A stretch of DNA of 24,738 bases from CAZTLE01 sp964614415 (GTDB taxonomy: Bacteria > Bacteroidota > Bacteroidia > Flavobacteriales > Flavobacteriaceae), in contig CAZTLE010000040.1 of NCBI GenBank assembly GCA_964614415.1, positions 1 to 24,738 of the forward strand. Direction: 5' to 3'. This document shows positions 8,482 to 16,827 of this stretch, piece after piece (position 1 is the stretch's first letter; the number at the start of each line of letters is the position of its first letter). The notes under the pieces are model-generated. The model was not told the DNA's origin. It did not search any database and was given only the letters and a program-made list of their open reading frames with translations. The position numbers were made by a program, and so were the translations under genes.

Positions 8482-8519
8482 TATTCTCCAAATAGTATGG
8501 ATTACTTCCTTTCTGAAGT

Positions 8520-8527
8520 TATCTTTG
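8520..8527 (+). promoter_or_regulatory. -7 promoter box of ppa
   Basis: TATCTTTG is a perfect match to the Flavobacteriia -7 element and ends 19 bases before the ppa ATG, in the short space after rmuC. Confidence 0.55.
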
Positions 8528-8546
8528 CCCTCTCAAAATTTCAATT

Positions 8547-9083
8547 ATGAAAGCACACCCATGGCATGATGTTTCGCCTGGAAATGACGCCCCGGCCATT
8601 GTAAACGGAATCATCGAAATTCCACGAAACAGCCGCGCGAAGTATGAACTGGACAAGGACTCAGGTATGCTTATCCTTGACCGGGTGCTCTACTCCTCCA
8701 TTAACTATCCGGCCAACTACGGATTCATCCCCAAAACCTTCTGTGATGACGGCGACCCGCTGGATATCCTGGTAATCTCACAGATAGAGATCGTTCCCAT
8801 GTGCATCGTTGAAGCCAAGGTAATCGGAGCTATGCAGATGATTGACGGCGGCGAGATGGACGATAAGATCATTGCCGTTGCGGCCAATGATATGAGCGTG
8901 AATCATATCAATGATATCTCCGAACTACCCGCACACCACCTAAAAGAGCTTCGTAGTTTCTTCGAAGACTACAAAAAACTGGAAAACAAGACCGTTGTGG
9001 TTGAAGACTTCCAGAATCGTGAGGAAGCCTTGCGCATCGTAGAACAGAGTTTTGTTGATTACGAGAAGATGATCAAACAATAA
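8547..9083 (+). CDS. ppa: soluble inorganic pyrophosphatase (family I)
   Basis: A 178-residue cytoplasmic enzyme that splits pyrophosphate to two phosphates and so pulls biosynthetic reactions forward. The family I signature DGDPLDILV is present (D68, D70, D73), preceded by SINYPANYGFIPKTFCD. The conserved KVIGAMQMIDGGEMDDKIIAV block and the HLKELRSFFEDYKKLE block follow. Length and motif order are those of the usual bacterial enzyme. A promoter box precedes it. Its stop lies three bases from the stop of the convergent minus-strand gene. Confidence 0.95.
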   Translation: MKAHPWHDVSPGNDAPAIVNGIIEIPRNSRAKYELDKDSGMLILDRVLYSSINYPANYGFIPKTFCDDGDPLDILVISQIEIVPMCIVEAKVIGAMQMIDGGEMDDKIIAVAANDMSVNHINDISELPAHHLKELRSFFEDYKKLENKTVVVEDFQNREEALRIVEQSFVDYEKMIKQ

Positions 9084-9086
9084 CGC

Positions 9087-10967
9087 CTACTCCTCTACTC
9101 CGCCATTCAAAGCGGAAACATATTGCTGATGGGTACTTGCATCGATAAGTCCCTGTTGCAACAACAAATCAAAATAGAAAGTACTGCCCGCTCCGTATAA
9201 GGCCTCGGCCATTTGCTGTCCTCCCCGCATAATCACCTCCCGCTGACCGGGAAACTGCCGAAAGGCCCTGATGTTAAGCTCGTAAGCCTCCTGATACCGC
9301 TGACTGTTATAGTACAGCTGAATTAGTTGGTTGTAACTATTAGCATAATTCGGATCGGTAGTAATGGAACTCTCAAAGCTCAAAATGGCGCCTTCAGTAT
9401 CGCCGCTGTTTATTTGCGCCGAACCGAGGTTATAATAACTGTTTCCAGTTATAGTCCCGAATGCATGCGCCTGATTGATGAACGAAATTGCCTTTTCATA
9501 ATTTCCAAGCTCATAATTGAGTACACCCATGTTGTTATGCACGGCCCCGTTATCGAAATAAACATCCAAAGAACGTTGGTAATAAAACAGTGCATTGCTA
9601 ATCAGATTCTTACGCTGGGTTTCACCATTAGCTTTGTTCGCTTCAATAAGTAAGTAATCCCCCAACAGCGCATTGGCCTTAGCAGAACGCTTGAGATGCT
9701 TCGCATCATTCCTGGTCAGTGTGATCTCGTCCTTCCAGTCCAGGTTGCGATCCATCACATGCACAGCCGAGCTTATCAACAGCAAGGCCGAAAGGGCTAT
9801 CAGCACCGGCTTGCGGGTCAGGGTAACTGTCCCGTCATCCGCCTTTTTGGTAACGAGTTTCAGCAGAAAATATCCCAATACAATACAAAAACCCAGTGAT
9901 GGTATATAAACGAAACGTTCCGCGATGATACCCACGGCAGGCCGTACCCAATTGGAGAACATGGATATGGTTATGAAGAAATAGGCCAATCCAAACACCA
10001 AAACCGTTCGGGTTCGCAATTTCCAAAGCGTATAAAGCCCGGTCGGGATTAGAATGAGCATGCTCAGCCAGGCCCAAATGTTGTTCCAACCTGCGATAGG
10101 CACATGATCATAACCGTAGTAGAAGAGCAAGGGGAACGGAGCTACCAGTAGCTTCAGGTAGTATCCTATGCTGTAAAAGGCCATGGGGGTTCTGGACAAA
10201 AAGTTGTCCCCTTCCAGGAACAACGGATTCTCCATAAACAGTAGTTCCCGTGATTTTACCTCGGCATCCAAAAGGGCGTTCTTTCCTAATACAATGCCCA
10301 CATACGTAAACAGCAGTGCCGCAAAAACTCCAACGATCAACTTCCAGTTCGCATTTCCGTAGAAGTACAGGACCAGCGGGATTATGGCAAAAAAGGTAAG
10401 AGATGAGAGTTTTGCCAGTAGCGATATCCCCAGTAAAAGGGCTGCCAGCAACAGGTGCCAAAACTTCCTGGATCGAGCAAAACTCAGGGCCGAGTTCATC
10501 GCTAACAGTGCAAATAAGAAGCTCAGCAGTTCATCCCTGGACTTCACATTGTTCACTACTTCCGTATGAATGGGGTGAATGAGGAACAACCCAACTACCA
10601 GAACCGGAAGCAACCAGTGTTCGTTGATGAACATCCGGGACAGCAGGAAAAACAAAAACAGACAGGTCCCCAGGTATAACAACAAATTGATGAGATGACT
10701 GGCAAACGGGTTCTCCCCGAAAAGCTCATACTCTATTGCAAATACGGCCAGAGTCACCGGTCGATACGCAAAATTCTGCCGATCGTTTTCAATGTAACGG
10801 GACGTGAAAATATTCGGAATACCTTTGATCCCCTGCGCCACCTTCTGATTTCCTTTGATCACATAGTGATCGTCCATGGCATAACCGTTCCGGAGGCTGT
10901 TTCCATAGAAGACAAAACAAAGAATAGCAATTCCCAGGTAGGCTCCCAGGCGGACATTTTTAGGCAT
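9087..10967 (-). CDS. membrane protein with GT-C-like glycosyltransferase region and C-terminal TPRs (TMTC-like)
   Basis: A 626-residue protein. The first 400 residues hold about ten membrane helices. The first periplasmic loop contains NGYAMDDHYVIKGN with D32-D33, where GT-C enzymes of the TMTC and Pmt type carry their acidic catalytic residue. Residues about 435-590 form several tetratricopeptide repeats, for example NNMGVLNYELGNYEKAISFI and YYNLGSAQINSGDTEGAILSF. Eukaryotic TMTC proteins have the same layout and use dolichyl-phosphate mannose. A polyprenyl-phosphate sugar would be the donor here, but sugar and acceptor are unknown. It is convergent with ppa and divergent from the KAS III gene. 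The GT-C assignment is by layout and motif only. Confidence 0.65.
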   Translation of the reverse strand: MPKNVRLGAYLGIAILCFVFYGNSLRNGYAMDDHYVIKGNQKVAQGIKGIPNIFTSRYIENDRQNFAYRPVTLAVFAIEYELFGENPFASHLINLLLYLGTCLFLFFLLSRMFINEHWLLPVLVVGLFLIHPIHTEVVNNVKSRDELLSFLFALLAMNSALSFARSRKFWHLLLAALLLGISLLAKLSSLTFFAIIPLVLYFYGNANWKLIVGVFAALLFTYVGIVLGKNALLDAEVKSRELLFMENPLFLEGDNFLSRTPMAFYSIGYYLKLLVAPFPLLFYYGYDHVPIAGWNNIWAWLSMLILIPTGLYTLWKLRTRTVLVFGLAYFFITISMFSNWVRPAVGIIAERFVYIPSLGFCIVLGYFLLKLVTKKADDGTVTLTRKPVLIALSALLLISSAVHVMDRNLDWKDEITLTRNDAKHLKRSAKANALLGDYLLIEANKANGETQRKNLISNALFYYQRSLDVYFDNGAVHNNMGVLNYELGNYEKAISFINQAHAFGTITGNSYYNLGSAQINSGDTEGAILSFESSITTDPNYANSYNQLIQLYYNSQRYQEAYELNIRAFRQFPGQREVIMRGGQQMAEALYGAGSTFYFDLLLQQGLIDASTHQQYVSALNGGVEE

Positions 10968-10983
10968 GGGTTGTTGTAAAGCG

Positions 10984-10991
10984 TAAATATA
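10984..10991 (-). promoter_or_regulatory. candidate -7 box for the TMTC-like gene
   Basis: TATATTTA on the minus strand matches TAnnTTTG except for the last base and lies 16 bases upstream of the start codon. No TTG is seen at a suitable distance. The 142-base intergenic region holds this and the opposing KAS III box. Confidence 0.35.
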
Positions 10992-11085
10992 ACAGGATTT
11001 ACACTTGTTTACACAGCCATTTGCGAAACAATACTTCTTTGAACGTTTTTATGCCTGTAAGTCCTCTAATTTGGTAGAGAGTTCT

Positions 11086-11093
11086 TATTTTTA
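11086..11093 (+). promoter_or_regulatory. candidate -7 box for the KAS III-led operon
   Basis: TATTTTTA lies 40 bases before the chosen KAS III start at 11134 and matches TAnnTTTG except for the last base. A TTG at 11071 is too close (12 bases) to be a good -33 element. Confidence 0.3.
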
Positions 11094-11133
11094 GCCCTTC
11101 TTTCGCTAATTGATGCGCAGGAACCCGTACCTA

Positions 11134-12174
11134 ATGATCTACATTAACGCCATAAGTCACCATCTACCCGATGAGACGATCTCCAATGAAGTGATCGCAC
11201 AGGAGTATTTGGACTATGGCGGGGATCCGGAGGCTAACATAACCGCGAATTCTTTATTTCAGCAGTGTGGGGTACGCAATCGGCATATATGTCCTATGGA
11301 CGATACTGCCAAAGACCTTGGAAACAGGGCTGCCGAACAACTTTTTTCAGAATGGAACATTGATCGTAGTGAGGTTGAGTACCTCATCTTCGTAAGTGAC
11401 GCTCTGGAATACAAAGGGCCCACCACGGCATCGGTAATGCAGCATAACCTCGGACTGGAAAACACCATCGGTGCCATCGATATACTACATGGCTGTACCG
11501 GTTGGGTGTATGGGATCAGTTTGGCAAAAGCGCTCATCATTTCCGGCCAGGTATCCAATGTATTACTGGTTACGGCCGATGTACCTACCAAAGTGATCCA
11601 CCCGCTGGATACCGAATTACGTGCGATCTTCAGCGATGGGGCCGCAGCGACCTTCATTAGTAAAGATCCAATACCAAACGGACTGAATGCCTTGCCGGCC
11701 GACTTTATCTTCGGAACGGATGGCGAAGGAGAGAAAAGCCTTTGGGTAGAGCGTTCCGCCACCCGCGAACCTGCCGACATTGAATGGCTGAGCCAGTATA
11801 CCGACGTCCCCACCGGTTTGGGAGGAGGCCGATTGCGTATGAGTTCTCCAAAAATATTCCTGTTCGCATTTAGGAAAGTACCCAGTCTGATCAAGGCAAT
11901 TCTCGAGAAACATAAATTAGAACAAGACGATATAGATTTTTTTATATTGCACCAGGCAAACGGAACTATGCTGGACTTCCTCAGAAAACGGATGAAAATT
12001 CCTAAAGAGAAGTTCATTATCAGCCTGGAGCGAACCGGAAACACCGTGTCTTCCTCCATTCCCCTTGCCACTAAGCAGTTGATTGACCAAAAAGCGTTCA
12101 AACCCGGACAGAAAATAGTGGTTGCCGGATTCGGAATAGGATATTCCTGGGGCGCTACCATACTAAGCCTCTAG
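11134..12174 (+). CDS. 3-oxoacyl-ACP synthase III family protein (KAS III, first copy)
   Basis: A 346-residue thiolase-fold enzyme that condenses a starter acyl-CoA or acyl-ACP with an ACP-bound extender. The catalytic triad is intact: Cys121 in LHGCTGWVYG, His273 in ILHQANG and Asn303 in ERTGNTVSSSIPLA. The C-terminal glycine strand reads GFGIGYSWG. I chose ATG 11134 because it gives the usual KAS III start MIYINAISHHLP; ATG 11113 and TTG 11110 are in-frame alternatives. Together with the ACP, second KAS III and reductase that follow, it forms a small acyl-building set rather than the general fatty acid operon (no plsX, fabD or fabF). It heads a long operon of overlapping genes. Confidence 0.9.
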   Translation: MIYINAISHHLPDETISNEVIAQEYLDYGGDPEANITANSLFQQCGVRNRHICPMDDTAKDLGNRAAEQLFSEWNIDRSEVEYLIFVSDALEYKGPTTASVMQHNLGLENTIGAIDILHGCTGWVYGISLAKALIISGQVSNVLLVTADVPTKVIHPLDTELRAIFSDGAAATFISKDPIPNGLNALPADFIFGTDGEGEKSLWVERSATREPADIEWLSQYTDVPTGLGGGRLRMSSPKIFLFAFRKVPSLIKAILEKHKLEQDDIDFFILHQANGTMLDFLRKRMKIPKEKFIISLERTGNTVSSSIPLATKQLIDQKAFKPGQKIVVAGFGIGYSWGATILSL

Positions 12175-12181
12175 TTACTAT

Positions 12182-12415
12182 ATGGATATAAATAACTTTA
12201 TTAAAACACTCGAAACCGAATTTGATGAGTTGGAGCCAGGAACGCTGATGGCCGACACGAATTTTCGTGATCTGGATGAATGGAGTTCCATGCATGCGCT
12301 CATTATAATCGCTTTGATCGACACCGAGTATGACGTGACCATTACCGGCGACGATCTTTCTTCCATAGAAACCGTATCCCAATTATACGCCCTGGTTGAA
12401 ACCCGTGTGTCCTAA
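12182..12415 (+). CDS. acyl carrier protein, specialised
   Basis: A 77-residue acidic four-helix carrier protein. The expected phosphopantetheine site is Ser36 in DLDEWSSMHALIIIALID. This reads W-S-S-M where most ACPs of this type have W-D-S-L, so the usual Asp before the Ser is replaced by Ser. The second half (EYDVTITGDDLSSIETVSQLYALVE) matches ACP helices 2-4. It lies 7 bases after the first KAS III and shares one base (TAATG) with the second, so it is dedicated to this pathway. It should hold the growing short acyl chain for both synthases, the reductase and probably the acyltransferase downstream. Confidence 0.85.
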   Translation: MDINNFIKTLETEFDELEPGTLMADTNFRDLDEWSSMHALIIIALIDTEYDVTITGDDLSSIETVSQLYALVETRVS

Positions 12416-13470
12416 TGGCCTTTTTTCCGATCCATAACATCTCCATCCGCGGCATAGCAGCGGCAGTCCCGGCACAAATAGAATCGAACTGGGATTACGA
12501 ACTGCTTACCGAAAGTGAGAAGAAGTTATTGATCAAAACCACCGGCGTTGAAGAACGACGCCGTGCACCCGAAGGACTCGCGACTTCCGATCTCTGCTAT
12601 GAGGCCGCTCAAAAGCTTATGAACGACCTCAATTGGGCCCCGGAAGAAGTGGATGCGCTCGTGTTTGTTTCGCAATCGTCCGACTACTACCTCCCTGCCA
12701 CTGCGATAATACTGCAAGACCGATTGGGGCTGCCCAAGTCCTGTCTGGCCTTTGATATCGGACTGGGTTGCAGCGGTTATGTATACGGCCTTTCCGTGCT
12801 TGGAAGTATCCTTTCAACTACGGGGCTTTCCAAAGCGCTTCTCATGGTCGGTGACGTTTCATCCGCTACCTGTTCACGGGAAGATAAAAGTACCTATCCC
12901 CTGTTCGGAGATGCCGGCACGGTAACGGCGATTGAACGTGATGCATCGGCAACTCCCATGACCTTCAGCCTTCACAGTGACGGATCAGGTTATGAAGCCA
13001 TCATAATTCCACATGGCGGTATTCGAAACCGGGCATCTAAAGAATCATTCGACAAGAAAGAAATTGACAAGGGAATCGTCCGGGCGGATTTCAACCTGGC
13101 GCTTAACGGACTGGATGTATTCAACTTTTCCATTAAAGAAGTTCCTAAGGCGGTAAAAGACTTTTTTGCGCAAACAGGGACCTCCACGGAATCCTACGAC
13201 TATTTCCTCATGCATCAGGCCAACCGGCTTATGAACGAGACCATTCGAAAAAAGGTTACTTTTGGTGAGGACAAGGTGCCCTACTCCATTGGTGCCTACG
13301 GGAATACCAGCTCCGCTTCGATTCCATTAACGTTGGTAAGCGAGCTGAGAGACGAACTTAGTTCGGGAAAAACGAATGTTTTAATGACCGGTTTTGGAGT
13401 AGGACTTTCCTGGGGTGTTGCATCCGTGGAGTTGAACAACCTCGTATGTCCTGAAATTGTTGAAGTATGA
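12415..13470 (+). CDS. 3-oxoacyl-ACP synthase III family protein (KAS III, second copy)
   Basis: A 351-residue KAS III with an intact triad: Cys119 in DIGLGCSGYVYG, His267 in FLMHQANRLM and Asn297 in GAYGNTSSASIPL. It differs strongly from the first copy in the N-terminal half and is closer to classical FabH (for example YYLPATAIILQDRLGL). Two synthases around one ACP suggest two different condensation steps, or a primer and an extension step, but the sequence does not show which. The start overlaps the ACP stop by one base and the end overlaps the reductase start by four (ATGA). Confidence 0.9.
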   Translation: MAFFPIHNISIRGIAAAVPAQIESNWDYELLTESEKKLLIKTTGVEERRRAPEGLATSDLCYEAAQKLMNDLNWAPEEVDALVFVSQSSDYYLPATAIILQDRLGLPKSCLAFDIGLGCSGYVYGLSVLGSILSTTGLSKALLMVGDVSSATCSREDKSTYPLFGDAGTVTAIERDASATPMTFSLHSDGSGYEAIIIPHGGIRNRASKESFDKKEIDKGIVRADFNLALNGLDVFNFSIKEVPKAVKDFFAQTGTSTESYDYFLMHQANRLMNETIRKKVTFGEDKVPYSIGAYGNTSSASIPLTLVSELRDELSSGKTNVLMTGFGVGLSWGVASVELNNLVCPEIVEV

Positions 13471-14213
13471 ACCCGTTCTCACTAGCTGACAAAACCATCC
13501 TTATAACCGGGGCTTCTTCGGGTATTGGAGCCCGTGCGGCGGTTACCGTCGCAGAAATGGGAGCTACGGTGGTCCTTTCGGCAAGAAATAAGGAACGGCT
13601 TGAGGAAACTCTTGGGCAACTGCCCAAAGGAGATCACAAGATCATTACGGCCGACCTCACCGATCCGGATGCCATTGAGGCGTTGGTGGATGAAACTCCT
13701 CTTCTGGACGGCGCGGTGCATAGCAGCGGAGTTGTACGCCCGTTTCCGGTGAAGTTCATCGGAAAGAAACAGGTGGACGAGCTCTTCGGAATCAATTATA
13801 ACGGCCCGGTACTGTTAACGAGCAGACTTTTCAGAAAAAAGAAAATAAACAAAGGAGCTTCCCTGGTATTCATGTCCTCCATCTCGAGTCAGTTTCCCCA
13901 TAAAGGCGGCGCATTGTACTCGGGGACCAAGGCGGCACTCAATACCTATAGTAAAACCATTGCGCTGGAGTATGCTCCACAGCGGGTTCGGTCTAATGTG
14001 ATTAGTGCTGCTATGGTCAAGACTCCTTTATTTGAGGAAGCTGAAAAAGCCATCACCAAGGAGATGATGGACAAGCATGGGGAACAATATCCGTTGGGAT
14101 TCGGAACCCCGGAAGATGTAGCCAATGCTATGGTCTTCCTTCTGTCCGATGCTTCGGGATGGATCACAGGAACCGAGATCGTCATGGACGGCGGATTAAC
14201 AGCTGGGCAATAA
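13467..14213 (+). CDS. short-chain dehydrogenase/reductase, FabG-like 3-oxoacyl-ACP reductase
   Basis: A 248-residue classical SDR. The NADP(H)-binding motif is TGASSGIG (14-21) and the catalytic residues are N110, S138, Y151 and K155 (YSGTK), at the same positions as in E. coli FabG. The end IVMDGGLTAGQ is typical of FabG. It most likely reduces the 3-oxoacyl-ACP made by one or both neighbouring synthases to a 3-hydroxyacyl-ACP. No dehydratase or enoyl reductase is nearby, so the chain would keep its hydroxyl groups. The four-base overlap with the second KAS III and direct abutment to the glycosyltransferase indicate cotranslation. Confidence 0.88.
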   Translation: MNPFSLADKTILITGASSGIGARAAVTVAEMGATVVLSARNKERLEETLGQLPKGDHKIITADLTDPDAIEALVDETPLLDGAVHSSGVVRPFPVKFIGKKQVDELFGINYNGPVLLTSRLFRKKKINKGASLVFMSSISSQFPHKGGALYSGTKAALNTYSKTIALEYAPQRVRSNVISAAMVKTPLFEEAEKAITKEMMDKHGEQYPLGFGTPEDVANAMVFLLSDASGWITGTEIVMDGGLTAGQ

Positions 14214-15128
14214 ATGGAGTATTCAATAGTCATACCCGTATACAACAGTGAGGACATCCTTGAGGAATTGATCTCAAGAGTCCGCTCAACTTTTAAGGAT
14301 CGCCACGGTGGTTATGAAGTGATTTTCGTGGATGATGCCTCGGGAGATGATAGTTGGAATACCTTATTGAAGATCAAGGAGCAACACCCGGATGAGGTTA
14401 AACTAATCCAGCTCGCTAAGAATTACGGCCAACACAGTGCCACTTTTTGCGGACTTAAGTTTGCCAACGGAGTGCAGGTGGTCACGATAGACGATGATCT
14501 GCAAAACGCCCCGGAAGATATTCTCCAGCTTGCAGACAAGCTGAAAGAGTCGGGAGCCGATGTGGTGTACGGTATTGGTAAAAAGGAACATTCGAAATTT
14601 AGAAAGTTCGCCAGCTCTGCCTGGAAGAAAAGCAGTCGAAAAGTGGACGCGGGACTTGGAGAAGGATCATCCTTCAGAGTATTTACTTCTGAAATAAAAG
14701 ACAAACTACTGCAACATCAACAGTCCATAATTTTTATTGATGAATTGCTTTTCTGGTATACGAGTAACATTAGGTTTGTCGAGGTGCAGCACTTTCCCCG
14801 GAAAAAGGGAAATAGCGGTTACACGCCCTTCAGGATGTTTCAGTTCATATTGAAGCTGTCCTTTAATTACAGCACCGTTCCGCTAAAACTAATGACCTAT
14901 TTTGGAGTTTTACTTTCCATAGGGTCGTTCCTTTTGGGCGTTCTTTTTATCATTCGGAAATTGTTCTTTAACGTGAGTATCCCTGGTTTTACAGCTACCA
15001 TTGTGGCCATTCTGTTTTCAACCAGTGTGATCCTTATAGGAATTGGGATCATTGGAAAATATCTGAGCAACATCTTTAAGCTGCTCAACAACCGCCCTTC
15101 ATTTTCCATAAAAGAAACGCGCTTATGA
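14214..15128 (+). CDS. family 2 glycosyltransferase, ArnC/GtrB/DPM1-like, with two C-terminal membrane helices
   Basis: A 304-residue GT-A enzyme. The N-terminus reads YSIVIPVYNSEDIL with VDDASGDDSW at 39-48, and the metal-binding stretch is TIDDDLQNAPEDI (91-103), very like the polyprenyl-phosphate sugar transferases ArnC and GtrB. A short amphipathic stretch (about 205-220) and two membrane helices (about 226-247 and 260-282) follow, as in that group. By family the acceptor would be undecaprenyl phosphate and the donor a nucleotide sugar. Here an N-acylated amino sugar is likely because the acyltransferase gene overlaps it by four bases and an aminotransferase lies in the same locus. The starting ATG follows directly after the reductase stop. 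Confidence 0.85.
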   Translation: MEYSIVIPVYNSEDILEELISRVRSTFKDRHGGYEVIFVDDASGDDSWNTLLKIKEQHPDEVKLIQLAKNYGQHSATFCGLKFANGVQVVTIDDDLQNAPEDILQLADKLKESGADVVYGIGKKEHSKFRKFASSAWKKSSRKVDAGLGEGSSFRVFTSEIKDKLLQHQQSIIFIDELLFWYTSNIRFVEVQHFPRKKGNSGYTPFRMFQFILKLSFNYSTVPLKLMTYFGVLLSIGSFLLGVLFIIRKLFFNVSIPGFTATIVAILFSTSVILIGIGIIGKYLSNIFKLLNNRPSFSIKETRL

Positions 15129-15781
15129 GGGTTGAAAAGTATGGCATAACGTTGCGTCGACTCACCGAAGACGACATAGAGCTGGTTCGGTTTCACCGGA
15201 ACAGTGATTTCATTCGGTCCAAAATGTTCTATCAAAAAATTATATCCAAAGAGGAACAAAAGGCCTGGTTCGAGTCTATCAATAATGATTGGAATTATTA
15301 CTTCCTGATCGATTATAAAGATAAGACCGTAGGACTGGTTCATGGAACCATCGAATCGTACGAGGAACGAAACGCCCGAGGTGGACTTTTTATTTGGGAT
15401 GAAGTGGCCCTTAACTCACATTTGCCCGTACTGGCCTCTGTATGCACCACAGACCTTACCTTTTTCATTATGGAAATGGAGCGAACCACGGCAGAGGTGC
15501 GCATGGACAATCAGGTGGCGGTAGATTATAATCTCAGCTTTGGATATACCATACTGGAAACCAACGAAGAAGAAAGAAAAGTGTTCATGGAACTTACACG
15601 TGAAAACTATGTTACCTCCTCCAACATTGTAAGGCAAATGGTGAAGCGAATTGCCAAGGATACCACAGACCTGTCCTGGGACGATATTACCTTTCCCGGT
15701 GTTATTCCGGAGGGCTTGTACCAGAACCTACCTCCTTATTTGGACGAGAAACTTAAAATTAAACTATCTCAAACACATTGA
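15125..15781 (+). CDS. GNAT-family N-acyltransferase (PseH/WecD-like role)
   Basis: A 218-residue protein. Its first 155 residues are a GNAT domain of the RimJ/PseH kind: ITLRRLTEDDIELVRFHRNS, then KEEQKAWFESI, a central strand YYFLIDYKDKTVGLVHGTI and the late NQVAVDYNLSFGYTI segment that forms the pantetheine-side helix. A tail of about 50 residues of unknown role follows. In this setting it most likely acylates the 4-amino group of a nucleotide-linked deoxysugar, using the chain made on the locus ACP instead of, or as well as, acetyl-CoA. That donor choice is inference. It overlaps the glycosyltransferase by four bases, and its TGA overlaps the TTG start of the first JmjC-like gene. Confidence 0.75.
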   Translation: MRVEKYGITLRRLTEDDIELVRFHRNSDFIRSKMFYQKIISKEEQKAWFESINNDWNYYFLIDYKDKTVGLVHGTIESYEERNARGGLFIWDEVALNSHLPVLASVCTTDLTFFIMEMERTTAEVRMDNQVAVDYNLSFGYTILETNEEERKVFMELTRENYVTSSNIVRQMVKRIAKDTTDLSWDDITFPGVIPEGLYQNLPPYLDEKLKIKLSQTH

Positions 15782-16827
15782 CACGGCTCCCTTTTAAATA
15801 TCGGTTTACCTATGGCTGGTTTCAGCTGGTGGATAAGTTCTTCGGAAGGAATCGAGGTGTGCGCCTTACGAAAAAATCCAGGCAACGCTTTTTCAAAAGG
15901 CTTCATTCGTTTTTAAAGGCCAAAGGCGAAGGAAAACTCATTGAAGTAGAGCGCGTTAAAAACATTAGCCTTAAAGATTTCAAGAAGAAGTATGTTGCCA
16001 AAGGGGTTCCTGTAGTGCTGGAAGGCCTCGCTTCGGAATGGGGATGTGTAAAGAACTGGTCCATCGATTATTTCAGAGAGCTGCATGGAGATGATGAAGT
16101 GACAATTGTAGCCAATGATACTTCGGAAACGCCTTTCGAGATCTTGAAACTTTCCGAAGTACTGGACGACATCCAGCAAGGCGGAACCAAATACTATCGA
16201 TTCTATCCCCTACTCAAGGAGCATCCCGAACACATACGTGATTTCGATTACACCTGGCTCCGAAAAGCGAAGAACAAATACGGATTCTGGGAGCAGTTCC
16301 AGGTATTTATTGGGGGTAAGGGAACAGCTACCCCCGTACACAATGCCATGGCAAGTAACTTGTTTGTACAGGCCTATGGCACCAAAGAATGGATCTTATA
16401 TCCTCCTGCCCTTACCACTATTATAGATCCCGAACCGGGTGTTAATTTTCACCGGGGAGCACCGTTCAAAATACCTGAAGGCCCTTTTAATCCGTTCAAA
16501 CCGAATTATGACCCGCCATATACCTTATACCGATATGTAGACCGGATCAAGGTGACGTTGCAGCCGGGAGATGTCTTTTTTAACCCTCCTCACTACTGGC
16601 ATGGCGTTGAAAATCCAACAGATGCTATTGGTATTGGTTACCGCTGGATCTCTCCATGGGCATCGTTTAGGTCGGCACCCTGGTATACGTTCCTGGACAT
16701 GATCGATGCACCTTTCAACAAGAATGTCTATCTCAACATGAAAACCGATTACAATTTGGTACATATGATGGAAATGGGCACATATGACGAATACCTGGAA
16801 GAAAAAAAGAAACTTGAAAATGCATGA
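15778..16827 (+). CDS. JmjC/cupin_8-like protein, paralog 1 (HNA metal site)
   Basis: A 349-residue double-stranded beta-helix protein related to FIH and other JmjC oxygenases. Residues 1-110 form an extra N-terminal part shared by all four paralogs. The core has TPVHNAMASNLFVQ (185-198) with H188, N194, then K203 (GTKEW) and H275 (PPHYWHGV). The Asp of the usual HxD is Ala190. It begins with TTG: an in-frame stop lies at 15760-15762 and no ATG occurs between it and the core, and TTGA overlaps the GNAT stop. It is the most divergent of the four; for example its second half has IPEGPFNPFKPNYD where paralogs 3 and 4 share APIRK. Substrate unknown; oxidation of the acyl-sugar product or of a protein are the main options. 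Confidence 0.85.
   Translation: MTRLPFKYRFTYGWFQLVDKFFGRNRGVRLTKKSRQRFFKRLHSFLKAKGEGKLIEVERVKNISLKDFKKKYVAKGVPVVLEGLASEWGCVKNWSIDYFRELHGDDEVTIVANDTSETPFEILKLSEVLDDIQQGGTKYYRFYPLLKEHPEHIRDFDYTWLRKAKNKYGFWEQFQVFIGGKGTATPVHNAMASNLFVQAYGTKEWILYPPALTTIIDPEPGVNFHRGAPFKIPEGPFNPFKPNYDPPYTLYRYVDRIKVTLQPGDVFFNPPHYWHGVENPTDAIGIGYRWISPWASFRSAPWYTFLDMIDAPFNKNVYLNMKTDYNLVHMMEMGTYDEYLEEKKKLENA

Noticed and set aside
9087..10967. Plain TPR-only regulatory protein
   Set aside because: The N-terminal 400 residues are strongly hydrophobic with the acidic first-loop motif, so a membrane enzyme with TPR tail fits better.
11259..12161. 300-codon open frame antisense to the first KAS III
   Set aside because: It is a shadow of a real gene with an intact catalytic triad; the composition is not protein-like for a membrane or soluble family I know.
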